Shown: positions 9,166-17,082 of the stretch, in pieces
Numbering within the stretch: the first letter of the stretch is position 1
Layout: each line of letters begins with the position of its first letter
Source of the DNA: Candidatus Rokuibacteriota bacterium
Lineage (GTDB): Bacteria > Methylomirabilota > Methylomirabilia > Rokubacteriales > CSP1-6
NCBI GenBank assembly: GCA_003220345.1
Contig: QHSC01000141.1
Span: 1 to 33,231 of the forward strand
DNA: 33,231 bases
Direction: 5' to 3'
The notes under the pieces: generated by a model
Seen by the model: the letters and a program-made list of their open reading frames with translations, nothing else
Database searches by the model: none
Told to the model about the DNA's origin: nothing
Program-made: the position numbers and the translations under genes

Positions 9166-10974
9166 CTACATCGCGACGCGGTACACCTCGGCGAGGGTCG
9201 TCTCCCCGAGGAACACCTTGGCCAGCCCATCCCCGAACATGGTGCGCATGCCCGCGGCCGCGGCGGCGGCCCGGATGCTCCCCCCGTCCTGCCGCTCCAT
9301 GATCCTCTGGCGCATCTGGTCGTTGATCTCGAAGAGCTCGAAGATGCCCACGCGCCCGCGGAACCCGCCGCCTCGGCATTGCTCGCAGCCCTTGCCGCGG
9401 AACGTGCGGGCTTCGGCAAGCGGATCCGGGCCGGCCCCGAGCACGCCCTGCTGCCGCAACAGCTCGATGGTGTGCTCGTAGTCGGGCCGCGCGCGCAAGA
9501 GCTTCATGGTCGCCTCGTCGAGGCTCTCGCTCTCACGGCAGCCGACGCAGATCCGGCGGGCCAGGCGCTGCGCGACGACGAGGACGAGGGTGGAGGCGAG
9601 CAGAAACGGCTCCACGCCCATGTCGAGGAGCCGGGGCACGGCGGCGGTGGCGTCGTTGGTGTGCAGGGTGGAGAGGAAGAGCCGGCCCACGAGAGCGGCC
9701 CGCACGCCGATCTCCACCGTCTCCCGATCGCGGATCTCACCGACCATGATCACGTCGGGGTCCTGCCGGAGGAGGGCGCGGAGGGCGCTCGCGAAGTCGA
9801 ATCCCGCCGCCACGTTGAGAGGTATCTGGTTCACGCGGGGCATCGTGTACTCGATGGGGTCCTCGACGGTGGAGATGTTGACCCCGCTCTGGCGCTCCAC
9901 GGAGATGCGCCGCAGCATGGCGTAGAGCGAGGTCGACTTCCCCGCCCCCGTGGGCCCCGTGACGAGGATCATCCCGTGCGGGCGCATGAGGTTGCGCAGG
10001 AGTATCTCGTGGTCCGAGGCGGCGAGCCCGAGGTCGTCCAGGTCCGCGCTGGCCGCCTCCCGCGAGAGCACGCGCATCACGATCTTCTCGCCCCACTGGG
10101 TGGGCACCGCCGACACGCGCAAATCTATCTTGAAGCCGGAGAGATCGGCCTCGAAGCGTCCGTCCTGGGCGATCCGGTGCTCGTCGATGCGCATGGCGCT
10201 GAGGATCTTGATGCGGGCGGTCACGGGCGCCTGGGCGGTCGGAGGCAGGCTCAGCACCTCGTGGAGGACGCCATCGATGCGGTACCGGATGACCATCTCC
10301 GCCTCGTAGGGCTCGAGGTGGATGTCGGAGGCTCGCGTCACCACCGCATACTCGAGGAGCTGGGTCACCATCTCCGAGGCATCCGTGCCCGCGCCCCACT
10401 GGCTGCGCCCCGTCCCTCCCCCCGTGCCGGCCGTCCACTGCTTGCCGGGCTGGCCGGGTCCGCCCGCGGCCAGCGGCCGCTTGACCTCGGTGGAGGCCTG
10501 GACGGTCGAGCGCTCGAGCAGCTCGCGAAGGTTGCCCTTGTACAGGAGCTGCGCGCGCCGGATAGTTCCCTCCGGGGCCAGGAAGGGGACGACCTCGAGA
10601 CGCGTCATCTGCTCCATGTCCTTGATGAGCACGCGATCGCGCGGATTGACCATGGCCACCTTGAGCTGGCGGCCGGCCTGCTCGAAGGGAACGACGACGT
10701 GGCTCTTGGCGTACTCGTCGCGGATGGTCTTGAGGGCCTCGAGATGCACGTCGCTGACCTTGAGGTCGATGAAGCCCACACCCCACGCCTGGGCGAGCTG
10801 CTCGAGGAGGAAGGCGAAGGGAAAGCGCCCGCGCTCGGCGACCGCGCGCTCGAGCGGCATCTTGAGCCGCGTGGCCATGAGGCGGGCGCGCTCGAACTCG
10901 GCCTCGTCGACGAGCCCGAGCTCGCCCACGAGCAGTGCCTTGAGCTCCTCCTCGGCGACGAGCACGTTGCTCAC
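9166..10974 (-). CDS. pilB: Type IV pilus extension / type II secretion ATPase (PilB/GspE family)
   Basis: A 602-residue secretion ATPase that powers pilin polymerisation. An N-terminal MshEN/T2SSE_N region spans about residues 5-165 (ELGLVDEAEFERARLMATRL, GVGFIDLKVSDVHLEAL). A linker follows, then the motor domain: DIHLEPYEAEMVIRYRIDG, Walker A GPTGAGKST near 343, Asp box STVEDPIEY, Walker B DPDVIMVGEIRDRET near 408, and His box STLHTNDA. A zinc-type cysteine pattern follows (CVGC, then CEQC). The start is GTG 10974, overlapping the stop of the upstream response regulator (GTGA). Longer in-frame extensions are low-complexity shadow sequence and were rejected. PilB and GspE cannot be separated by motif alone; the pilin-like gene in the window favours a pilus or pseudopilus. 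Confidence 0.93.
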   Translation of the reverse strand: MSNVLVAEEELKALLVGELGLVDEAEFERARLMATRLKMPLERAVAERGRFPFAFLLEQLAQAWGVGFIDLKVSDVHLEALKTIRDEYAKSHVVVPFEQAGRQLKVAMVNPRDRVLIKDMEQMTRLEVVPFLAPEGTIRRAQLLYKGNLRELLERSTVQASTEVKRPLAAGGPGQPGKQWTAGTGGGTGRSQWGAGTDASEMVTQLLEYAVVTRASDIHLEPYEAEMVIRYRIDGVLHEVLSLPPTAQAPVTARIKILSAMRIDEHRIAQDGRFEADLSGFKIDLRVSAVPTQWGEKIVMRVLSREAASADLDDLGLAASDHEILLRNLMRPHGMILVTGPTGAGKSTSLYAMLRRISVERQSGVNISTVEDPIEYTMPRVNQIPLNVAAGFDFASALRALLRQDPDVIMVGEIRDRETVEIGVRAALVGRLFLSTLHTNDATAAVPRLLDMGVEPFLLASTLVLVVAQRLARRICVGCRESESLDEATMKLLRARPDYEHTIELLRQQGVLGAGPDPLAEARTFRGKGCEQCRGGGFRGRVGIFELFEINDQMRQRIMERQDGGSIRAAAAAAGMRTMFGDGLAKVFLGETTLAEVYRVAM

Positions 10975-11414
10975 GGCTTGGCCCACTTGCCCACACGCGG
11001 CTCTTCGGCGGCGGCGGCGGGGACGGGCGCGGCCTCGAGTCCGAGCACCTGCTTCACCTGCTTCACGAGATCGTCGAGGGACAGATTGGCCTTGATGCGA
11101 TAGGCCACCGCCCCCCCTTCCATGGCACGCTGCACATCCCGCTCCTGGCCGAGATTGCTCAGCACGATGACGGGTATGGCCGCGGTGGTGGGGTCGGCCT
11201 TGATGCTCCGCAAGACCTCGAAGCCCTGGATCTTGGGCATGATGAGGTCGAGAAGCACGAGGTGAGGATTGCACGTGCCCACGGCCCGCAGGGCCTCCTC
11301 CCCATCCGTCGCCGTGGTCACCTCGAAACCGTTCCGCTTGAGCGTGGTCTCGGCGGCCTTGCGCAGGAATCGGTCGTCCTCCGCGAGCAGAATCCGGTAC
11401 GTCTCTCCGGTCAT
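10971..11414 (-). CDS. Single-domain response regulator next to the pilus ATPase
   Basis: A 147-residue receiver with acidic residues AEDD (12-14), phospho-acceptor Asp56 in LVLLDLIMPKIQG, and a Ser in VIVLSNLG at the switch position. The lysine region reads AYRIKANLSLDDLV, so the usual Lys-Pro is Lys-Ala followed by NLSL. An Ala/Pro-rich tail of about 20 residues follows and there is no output domain. It sits between a paralogous regulator (4 bp gap) and the ATPase gene (GTGA overlap). I infer that it relays kinase signals to pilus assembly. Confidence 0.9.
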   Translation of the reverse strand: MTGETYRILLAEDDRFLRKAAETTLKRNGFEVTTATDGEEALRAVGTCNPHLVLLDLIMPKIQGFEVLRSIKADPTTAAIPVIVLSNLGQERDVQRAMEGGAVAYRIKANLSLDDLVKQVKQVLGLEAAPVPAAAAEEPRVGKWAKP

Positions 11415-11418
11415 GGTC

Positions 11419-11808
11419 TCAGTCTCCCAGGAGCCGTGCCACGTGCTCGCCCAGTGCCTGCAGGGACAGGTTGGACTTCACGAAGTAGCCGGCGATCTCG
11501 AATTGGTCGATCTGCGCGTGATCCTGCTCGCGCGAGGAATTGGAGAGGACGAGGACGGGCACCGCCTTGGTCCTCGGGTTGGCCCGGAGGGCCCGGAGGA
11601 CCTCGATGCCCGTCAGCCTCGGCATCAGGAGGTCGAGGAGGATGAGATCCGGCAGGGGGCCGCTCCACCCCTCGAGCTCGTCGAGGGCAGCCTGGCCATC
11701 CACGGCGATGGTGACGTGGAAGCCCCGGTGGCGCAGGCTGGCCTCGCAGGCACGGCGCAGCACGCGATCGTCCTCCACGAGCAAGACGCGCTTCGCCTCC
11801 CGCGTCAT
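11419..11808 (-). CDS. Single-domain response regulator following the multi-GAF kinase
   Basis: A 129-residue receiver with VEDD (11-14), phospho-acceptor Asp59 in LILLDLLMPRLTG, Ser in VLVLSNSS, and the lysine in GYFVKSNLSLQAL. It shares the unusual K-[SA]-NLSL sequence with the next regulator, and the two look like tandem paralogues. The ATG (11806-11808) overlaps the kinase stop as ATGA, so an upstream extension to 11877 was rejected. It is probably phosphorylated by the kinase encoded immediately before it. Confidence 0.9.
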   Translation of the reverse strand: MTREAKRVLLVEDDRVLRRACEASLRHRGFHVTIAVDGQAALDELEGWSGPLPDLILLDLLMPRLTGIEVLRALRANPRTKAVPVLVLSNSSREQDHAQIDQFEIAGYFVKSNLSLQALGEHVARLLGD

Positions 11809-14456
11809 GCCGTCTCCGCGTGCAGGGGCAGGGTGAACGCGAAGGTGGCGCCCTCGCCCTCCACGGACTCGCACCACACGCGACCGCCCAGCTGCTCCAT
11901 GATGAGGCGGACGAGATACAGGCCGAGCCCGGTGCCCTCGGTTTCCATGGAGGTGACGTTGTCCGCGCGGTAGAACTTCTCGAACAGCCGCCCTTGCGCC
12001 TCCCGGGGAACGCCGAGGCCGCTATCGCGGATCTGCCAGCGTCCCAGGCCGTCCGCCTGGCCCATCTCGATCTCGATCTTGCCGCCATCGGGCGTGTACT
12101 TGATGGCGTTGGAGACCAGGTTCAGCACGACCTGGCGGAGGAGCTGGGAATCGGCCGCCACCACGGGACCCTCGGCGACCGCGGTCATGTCGAGGCGATG
12201 CCCCTTGCCCTCCACGAGCACCCGGGTCTCTTCGAGAACGCTCTGCGTGAGGGCCCCGAGGGCGACGGGCTGCGGCGCGATCGAGAGCTTGCCGCGCTCG
12301 AGCCGGCCGATGTCGAGAAGGTCGTTGACGAGCCCGATGAGTCGCTGCGCGGCGGCCTGCGCGTCCTGGACATAGGAGGCGGCCTCGGCGGGCAAGTCCG
12401 CTTCCTGGGAGGCGAGCTCGAGCATCCACTTGATGCCGGCCAGGGGCGTGCGGAGCTGATGGGTGACGAAGCCCACGAAATCCGACTTCATCTGGCTGAT
12501 CTGCCGCTCCTGCTCGTAGTGGCGGGCGTTGTCTATGGCGATGCCCGCGTGGTCGGCGAGGGTGCCCAGGAGCCGGATCTCGCTTTCCGAGAAGTCGTGA
12601 GGCTCGAAGAAGTAGCTCATGAGGACGCCGAGGATCTCGCCCCGAACGATGATGGGCACGGCCAGGTAAGCGCGCGGCGACTGCCGCCGGATCAGATCAT
12701 CGACCCCCTGGGCGTAGCTCAAGGACGGGTCGCTCAGGCAATCACGCGTCCACGCCGGCTTCCGGCTCTCCATGGCGCGGCCCACCAGGCCTTCTCCGGG
12801 CTTGAGCACCAGGTTGTCCTTCAGCTCGGCGGGAAGATTGATCTCGCGGCGGAGGGTCAATCCGCCGCGCGCGGGGTCGGGCATGTGGACGCCGAAGGCA
12901 TCGCAGTGAAGCAGCTCCACGGCGCGGGCGCAGATCTGGTCGAGGATCCAGTCCGCGTCCAGGCTGGAGGCGAGCAGGCTCGTGACTTCGTGGAGCTGGG
13001 TCGCCTCCCGCTCGCGCGCCTGCGCGTCGGCGAGGAGGCGGGCCTTGTGGATCGCGAGGGCCGCCTGGTCCGCGAGGGCCGAGAGCAGCGAGATCTCGTC
13101 GGGGGCGAACTCGCGATGGCGCTTGGTGTAGACGTTGAGCTCGCCGATCACCTTGTCGTGCAGGCGCAGGGGCACGCCCAGGAAGGTCTGGAAGCCGTGC
13201 TCTCGCGCCCCCTGTCGGTCGTCCGGATGGAAGGTCTCGTCGGCGGGGAGATTCGTGACGAGGACGGGCTCGCCCGTGGCGACCACGCGTCCGCTCAGGC
13301 TCTCGCCCACCTTGATCCGCGGCGCCACCATGACGGGGGCGGCGGACAGCGTGCGCGCGGCGACCACGAGGTCGTCCCCTTCCAGGAGCCGGATGCCCGC
13401 CGCCTCCACGCCCAGGAGGTTCATGGCCTCGTCGACGAGACGCGCGAGCACGCTCTTGCCGTCGCGGGCGGCGGCGAGCCGGCGGGAGACCTCGTAGAGC
13501 ACGTCGAGGCGGCGACGCTCGCGCTCCGCCTGCTCGAAGAGGCGGATGTTCCGCAGGAGACCCGTGGCCTGCGCGGCCACGCTCTCCAGAAGCCCCAGCT
13601 CGCGCTCGCTCAGCCGCCGGCGCTCCCTCCACCACACGAGGTAGAAGGCCCCCGCCACCTCGTTGTCCATGATGAGGGGGAGGACGAGTCCGGACTGGTG
13701 TTTGAAGCGACGGAAGAGCTCGTGGCTGAAGCGCGGGTCCGCGGCCACGTCGTCCGACATGACGGGCCGGCGCTGGCTCCAGATCGCGGCATGGAAGCCT
13801 TGCTCCTGGAGCGGGAGCGGAGTGGCAAGCAAGGTGGGCAGGAGATCTGGCGGAACCTTGTAACCGGCCAGGGGTACGATCTGATTCGAGCCTGCGTCGT
13901 GTAGATATACTGCGCCCGTATCGGCGCCGATGAGTCGAGTGAGCTCTCGGCAGATGCGGCGGAGAGCCTCTTGCGATTCGAGGGTCGAGCTGCTGGCCTT
14001 CGAGATGGCGAGGACGGCCTCGGTCTCCTTGAGCCGCTGGTTCATCTCGAACTGGAGCCGCGCGTTTTCCCCGGCGAGCCGCCGTCGCTCGAGCACGCGC
14101 CGGACGATACCGGCCAGGCGCGGCAACTGGATCGGCTTCAGGATGTAGCCGACCGTGTCGCCTTCCACGGCCTCCATGGCGGAGTCGGCGGAGGCCTGCC
14201 CCGTCATGATGAGAATGTCGGGATCGCTGCCCTGGCGAAGGGCCGCGCGCATGACCTCGATCCCGTTCATGTCGGGGAGGCCGAGATCGAGGAGCACGAG
14301 GGCCACGGTGGTGGAGCGGAGGCAGCGCAGGGCCTCGGCGCCGGTGCCCGCGATGAGACAGCGGTGGCCCTGGCGCTCGAGACCCTCCTTGAGCGTCTCG
14401 GCGACGAGCTGCTCGTCGTCCACGATGAGAATCGACTCGCTGTTCGCGATGGGCAT
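11805..14456 (-). CDS. Receiver-GAF-GAF-GAF histidine kinase
   Basis: A soluble 883-residue sensor kinase with no membrane segments. An N-terminal receiver (about 8-125; Asp57 in LVLLDLGLPDMNG, Lys in YILKPI) is followed by a helical linker and three GAF domains (about 150-300, 320-475, 490-635). HisKA carries phospho-acceptor His666 in GFVTHQLRTPLAG, and the HATPase domain has LNLVSNAIKYTPDGG, DSGLGVP and EGTGLGLYLVRLI. The GAF domains suggest sensing of cytoplasmic small molecules. It is the first gene of an operon with two receivers and the pilus ATPase, and a sigma-28-like element lies about 53 bp upstream. No clear Shine-Dalgarno precedes the ATG, so the start is less certain than the domains. 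Confidence 0.93.
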   Translation of the reverse strand: MPIANSESILIVDDEQLVAETLKEGLERQGHRCLIAGTGAEALRCLRSTTVALVLLDLGLPDMNGIEVMRAALRQGSDPDILIMTGQASADSAMEAVEGDTVGYILKPIQLPRLAGIVRRVLERRRLAGENARLQFEMNQRLKETEAVLAISKASSSTLESQEALRRICRELTRLIGADTGAVYLHDAGSNQIVPLAGYKVPPDLLPTLLATPLPLQEQGFHAAIWSQRRPVMSDDVAADPRFSHELFRRFKHQSGLVLPLIMDNEVAGAFYLVWWRERRRLSERELGLLESVAAQATGLLRNIRLFEQAERERRRLDVLYEVSRRLAAARDGKSVLARLVDEAMNLLGVEAAGIRLLEGDDLVVAARTLSAAPVMVAPRIKVGESLSGRVVATGEPVLVTNLPADETFHPDDRQGAREHGFQTFLGVPLRLHDKVIGELNVYTKRHREFAPDEISLLSALADQAALAIHKARLLADAQAREREATQLHEVTSLLASSLDADWILDQICARAVELLHCDAFGVHMPDPARGGLTLRREINLPAELKDNLVLKPGEGLVGRAMESRKPAWTRDCLSDPSLSYAQGVDDLIRRQSPRAYLAVPIIVRGEILGVLMSYFFEPHDFSESEIRLLGTLADHAGIAIDNARHYEQERQISQMKSDFVGFVTHQLRTPLAGIKWMLELASQEADLPAEAASYVQDAQAAAQRLIGLVNDLLDIGRLERGKLSIAPQPVALGALTQSVLEETRVLVEGKGHRLDMTAVAEGPVVAADSQLLRQVVLNLVSNAIKYTPDGGKIEIEMGQADGLGRWQIRDSGLGVPREAQGRLFEKFYRADNVTSMETEGTGLGLYLVRLIMEQLGGRVWCESVEGEGATFAFTLPLHAETA

Positions 14457-14508
14457 CTCGTGCGTGCCCGGGCGGGATCAAAGGCGCCAGCCTGGGCTCT
14501 ACCGGTAG

Positions 14509-14535
14509 TTATCGGCAGAGGCCGGCAGAATCGTA
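14509..14535 (-). promoter_or_regulatory. Sigma-28 (FliA)-like promoter for the kinase/pilus-ATPase operon
   Basis: On the minus strand, TACGAT (14535-14530), 13 nt, then GCCGATAA (14516-14509). Motif and spacing are identical to the site at 1459-1485 on the other strand. The kinase ATG begins 52 nt beyond the -10 box. The two 13-nt spacers differ, so this is not simply a duplicated block. Confidence 0.55.
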
Positions 14536-14615
14536 GGCACCCCCTGCCCATTTGTGCGTCTCTATTGGACTTCCGGGCCTCTGATCGTGCCGTTTGAGGG
14601 GAGGATCCGAGGGGT

Positions 14616-14659
14616 CCCCCCGGCCGGGGGGTCCGGGGCACCCGCAGGTTGCAACCTGC
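14616..14659. terminator. Two perfect palindromes after a gene end (terminator-like)
   Basis: Positions 14616-14631 read CCCCCCGGCCGGGGGG and 14644-14659 read GCAGGTTGCAACCTGC; both are perfect 16-bp palindromes. The second ends on the first base of the TAG stop of the minus-strand membrane-protein gene. Together they lie between that gene and the kinase promoter, where a transcription barrier is expected. Neither has a T-tract, so intrinsic termination is only a possibility; protein binding is another. Confidence 0.4.
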
Positions 14660-15923
14660 TAGGCGACCGCGCCCGGGGAGCGAGAGCGACGCACGTGCGC
14701 CTGGAGATCGGTTACCAAGTCGCCCCCGAAGTCGATGGTGACCTCGTGGTGCTCGATGTCCCAGTGGCTGACGGTGGCCAGGCGCCCGAAGGTCCGGCGC
14801 TGGTGAGGGACGGTGCGCCGGCCGCGGTAAATGAGGCTCCGTCGACCGGGCGTCTTGAGCTGCTCGTGCTCCTCGCCGTGCGGTCCGCACAGCGCGAGGA
14901 CCTGCTCGTACGTCGTCTCGCCAGGCATGATCCGGCCCAGCGTGTCCGGAAGAGCGCCCCCACCAGAGGACCGCCCAGATGGCCCAGGCTGAACACAGCC
15001 ACCGTCAGCACGATGGGCAAGATGGCGTGCAGGCCGTCGAAGTAGGCGAAGGAGGCGCGGAGGAGCTGCGGCTTGAGCCCGTCACTCTTGTCGAGAACAA
15101 GCGTGACGGACTCCGTGTCCTTCCGCGTCTGGCTCCGCTGGCTGCTCGCCCCGGGCGGGCTGATCTCGTCGAGGCGGAGATGATTGGCATCGCCGAAGCG
15201 GAGGGTGAGCTGAGAGAGATCGCCGGCCATCGGGACGAGCCGGTCGCGCCACTCGAAGTAGAGGCCGTAGAGCGAGGAGAAGCGCACGTCCCCGAAGGTC
15301 AGAGAAGCGATGTGGCGCTTTCCCCAGAAGAGCTCGTCGAGCCAGGTCTGCGGCTTGTCGCGAATGACCCGGCTCGAGATCAGCTGCAGCGTGGCCATGC
15401 GGGTGGGGTCCCCGAGCCACTCGTGCCACGGGATTCGGATGACGGTGCCCGGATTCGAGAGGCCTCCGCTGTTGGTCCTCCGCACGAAGGTGACGAAGGG
15501 AGCGCCGTCACCCATGGGCTCGGGGCTCGACCGCCCGGTGTGATCGACACGGCGCGAGCCGAGGGGGACGCGGCCCGATCGCACGATCGTCATGGCGTCA
15601 CCCGCGATCATGCGATCCAGGTCCGGGTCGGGCCGGCCCTCGGGCGCCGGGCTCGTCACGGCGTCCGGCCAGAGGAGATAGAGATCCTGGGCGATGTTCG
15701 CGGAGCTTCGCTTCGCGGGAAAGACGAGGCTCCACTGCACGTCGATGGGCGTGGGCCCGAGGGCCTTGGTGATGCCGGCCACGATGAAGAGCGAGCCCAC
15801 GCTGAACTCGGGCTCGGGCTTCGAGGCCAGGAAGACCTGCGCGAAGGACGAGGGTGGCCCGATGAGGAGCGCGCCCAGCAGGCATCCCAGGGTCAGACCG
15901 CCGACGCGCGTGGCTCGGGACAT
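14659..15923 (-). CDS. Secreted/membrane protein with BamE/SmpA-like C-terminal domain, frame disrupted by an apparent 1-nt deletion
   Basis: The start at 15923 has a GAGG site before it and gives a signal peptide (GLTLGCLLGALLIGPPSSFA/Q). A beta-rich region of about 270 residues follows that I do not recognise, then a hydrophobic segment (LHAILPIVLTVAVFSLGHLG, near residue 300). The frame then turns to low-complexity shadow sequence. The other frame reads DTLGRIMPGETTYEQVLALC and LIYRGRRTVPHQRRTFGRLA, ending at TAG 14659-14661. The GETTYEQVLALCGPHGEE part resembles the 'G.T..eV...lG.P' start of SmpA/OmlA (BamE) domains. One extra C near 14947-14953 fuses the halves into a 421-residue protein; the 1265-bp length is one short of a multiple of three. 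Function unknown. It is divergent from the PQQ-type dehydrogenase gene, 49 bp away. Confidence 0.6.
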
Positions 15924-15972
15924 GACCTCAGGCTACTGGCAGCTCCCTCGCCTGGCAAGACGCCGGAGTACA

Positions 15973-17082
15973 ATGCTCGCCATGCTGGCGCGAGCGGCCA
16001 CGGTGGTGGTCCTGGGGCTCGCGCTCGTCTCTCCGTCTCTGGCGCAGGCACCGCAGGTGTCGCTCCCTCCGGGCTTTCATCTCGAAGTCTTCGCCTCGGA
16101 CCTGGGCGGTCCGCGCTTCATGGTCCTCGACCCGACGGGCACGCTCCTCGTCTCGATTCCCAGCCGGGGCCGCGTGGTCGCGCTCCCCGACAAGAACGGC
16201 CACGGCAAGCCGGACGCCGTCGTCACCGTGGCCGACGGCCTGACCCAGCCGCACGGGCTCGCCTTCAAGGACGGGCAGCTCTACGTCGCCGAGACGGGCC
16301 GCGTGCTGCGCTTCCACTACGACGCGGCGACGATGAAGGCTTCCCAGCCCACCGTCATCGTCCCCAGCCTGCCCACGGGCGGGCACTGGACACGCACGCT
16401 CGCCTTCGGCTCCGACGGGCGGCTGTACGTCTCCATCGGCTCCTCGTGCAACATCTGTCGCGAGAGTGACTCGCGACGCGCCGCGATCATGCGGTATCGG
16501 CCCGACGGCTCGAGTGGCGAGCTCTTCGCCTCGGGGCTCCGCAATGCCGTCGGCATCGCCTTTCATCCGGGCACGGGCGTGCTGTGGGCCACCGTCAATG
16601 AGCGCGACTGGATGGGCGACGATGTCCCGCCCGACCTCATCACCGAGGTGCGGGAGGGCGGATTCTACGGGTGGCCTGATTGCTTCACGGCCGGAGGGAG
16701 GCGGGTCCCGGACTCCCGCGTGCTCAAGGGCGAGCGCTGCCCGGCCATGATCACGCCTTCGCTCGAGATCCAGGCCCACTCCGCGCCGCTCGGGCTCGCC
16801 TTCTACACGGGACAGCACTTCCCCGCCGAGTACCGCGGCAGCCTTTTCGTGGCCTACCACGGCTCCTGGAACCGCTCGGTGCCGACGGGCTACAAGGTAG
16901 TGCGGGTCAAGTTCGACGCCGGCAAGGCGACCGCCGTCGAGGACTTCGCGACGGGCTTCCTCTCCGCGGGCACGGTGTCGGCCCGGCCCGTCGATCTGCT
17001 CGTGGGGCGCGACGGGGCCCTCTACCTCTCCTCCGACCAGTTCGCCCGGGACATCTTCCGGATCACCTACCGGCCCCGCTGA
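15973..17082 (+). CDS. Secreted PQQ-dependent sugar dehydrogenase-like beta-propeller protein
   Basis: A 369-residue protein with a signal peptide (AMLARAATVVVLGLALVSPS, cut near LAQA) and a GSDH/sorbosone-dehydrogenase-type propeller. Typical stretches are LPPGFHLEVFASDLGGPRFM, DGLTQPHGLAFKDGQLYVAE, FASGLRNAVGIAFHPGTGVL, the NERDWMGDDVPPDLI active-site-like loop, GGFYGWPDC, HSAPLGLAFYTG and VAYHGSWNR. Family members oxidise sugars or aldoses in the periplasm using PQQ and pass electrons to the respiratory chain. The substrate cannot be read from the sequence. GGAG at 15964-15967 supports the start. The 3' end overlaps the convergent hybrid-kinase gene by 16 bp. Confidence 0.88.
   Translation: MLAMLARAATVVVLGLALVSPSLAQAPQVSLPPGFHLEVFASDLGGPRFMVLDPTGTLLVSIPSRGRVVALPDKNGHGKPDAVVTVADGLTQPHGLAFKDGQLYVAETGRVLRFHYDAATMKASQPTVIVPSLPTGGHWTRTLAFGSDGRLYVSIGSSCNICRESDSRRAAIMRYRPDGSSGELFASGLRNAVGIAFHPGTGVLWATVNERDWMGDDVPPDLITEVREGGFYGWPDCFTAGGRRVPDSRVLKGERCPAMITPSLEIQAHSAPLGLAFYTGQHFPAEYRGSLFVAYHGSWNRSVPTGYKVVRVKFDAGKATAVEDFATGFLSAGTVSARPVDLLVGRDGALYLSSDQFARDIFRITYRPR

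Noticed and set aside
15964..15975. TACAAT overlapping the start of the PQQ-type gene as a -10 box
   Set aside because: It would overlap the start codon itself and has no -35 partner. The GGAG in front of it is better read as a ribosome-binding site.
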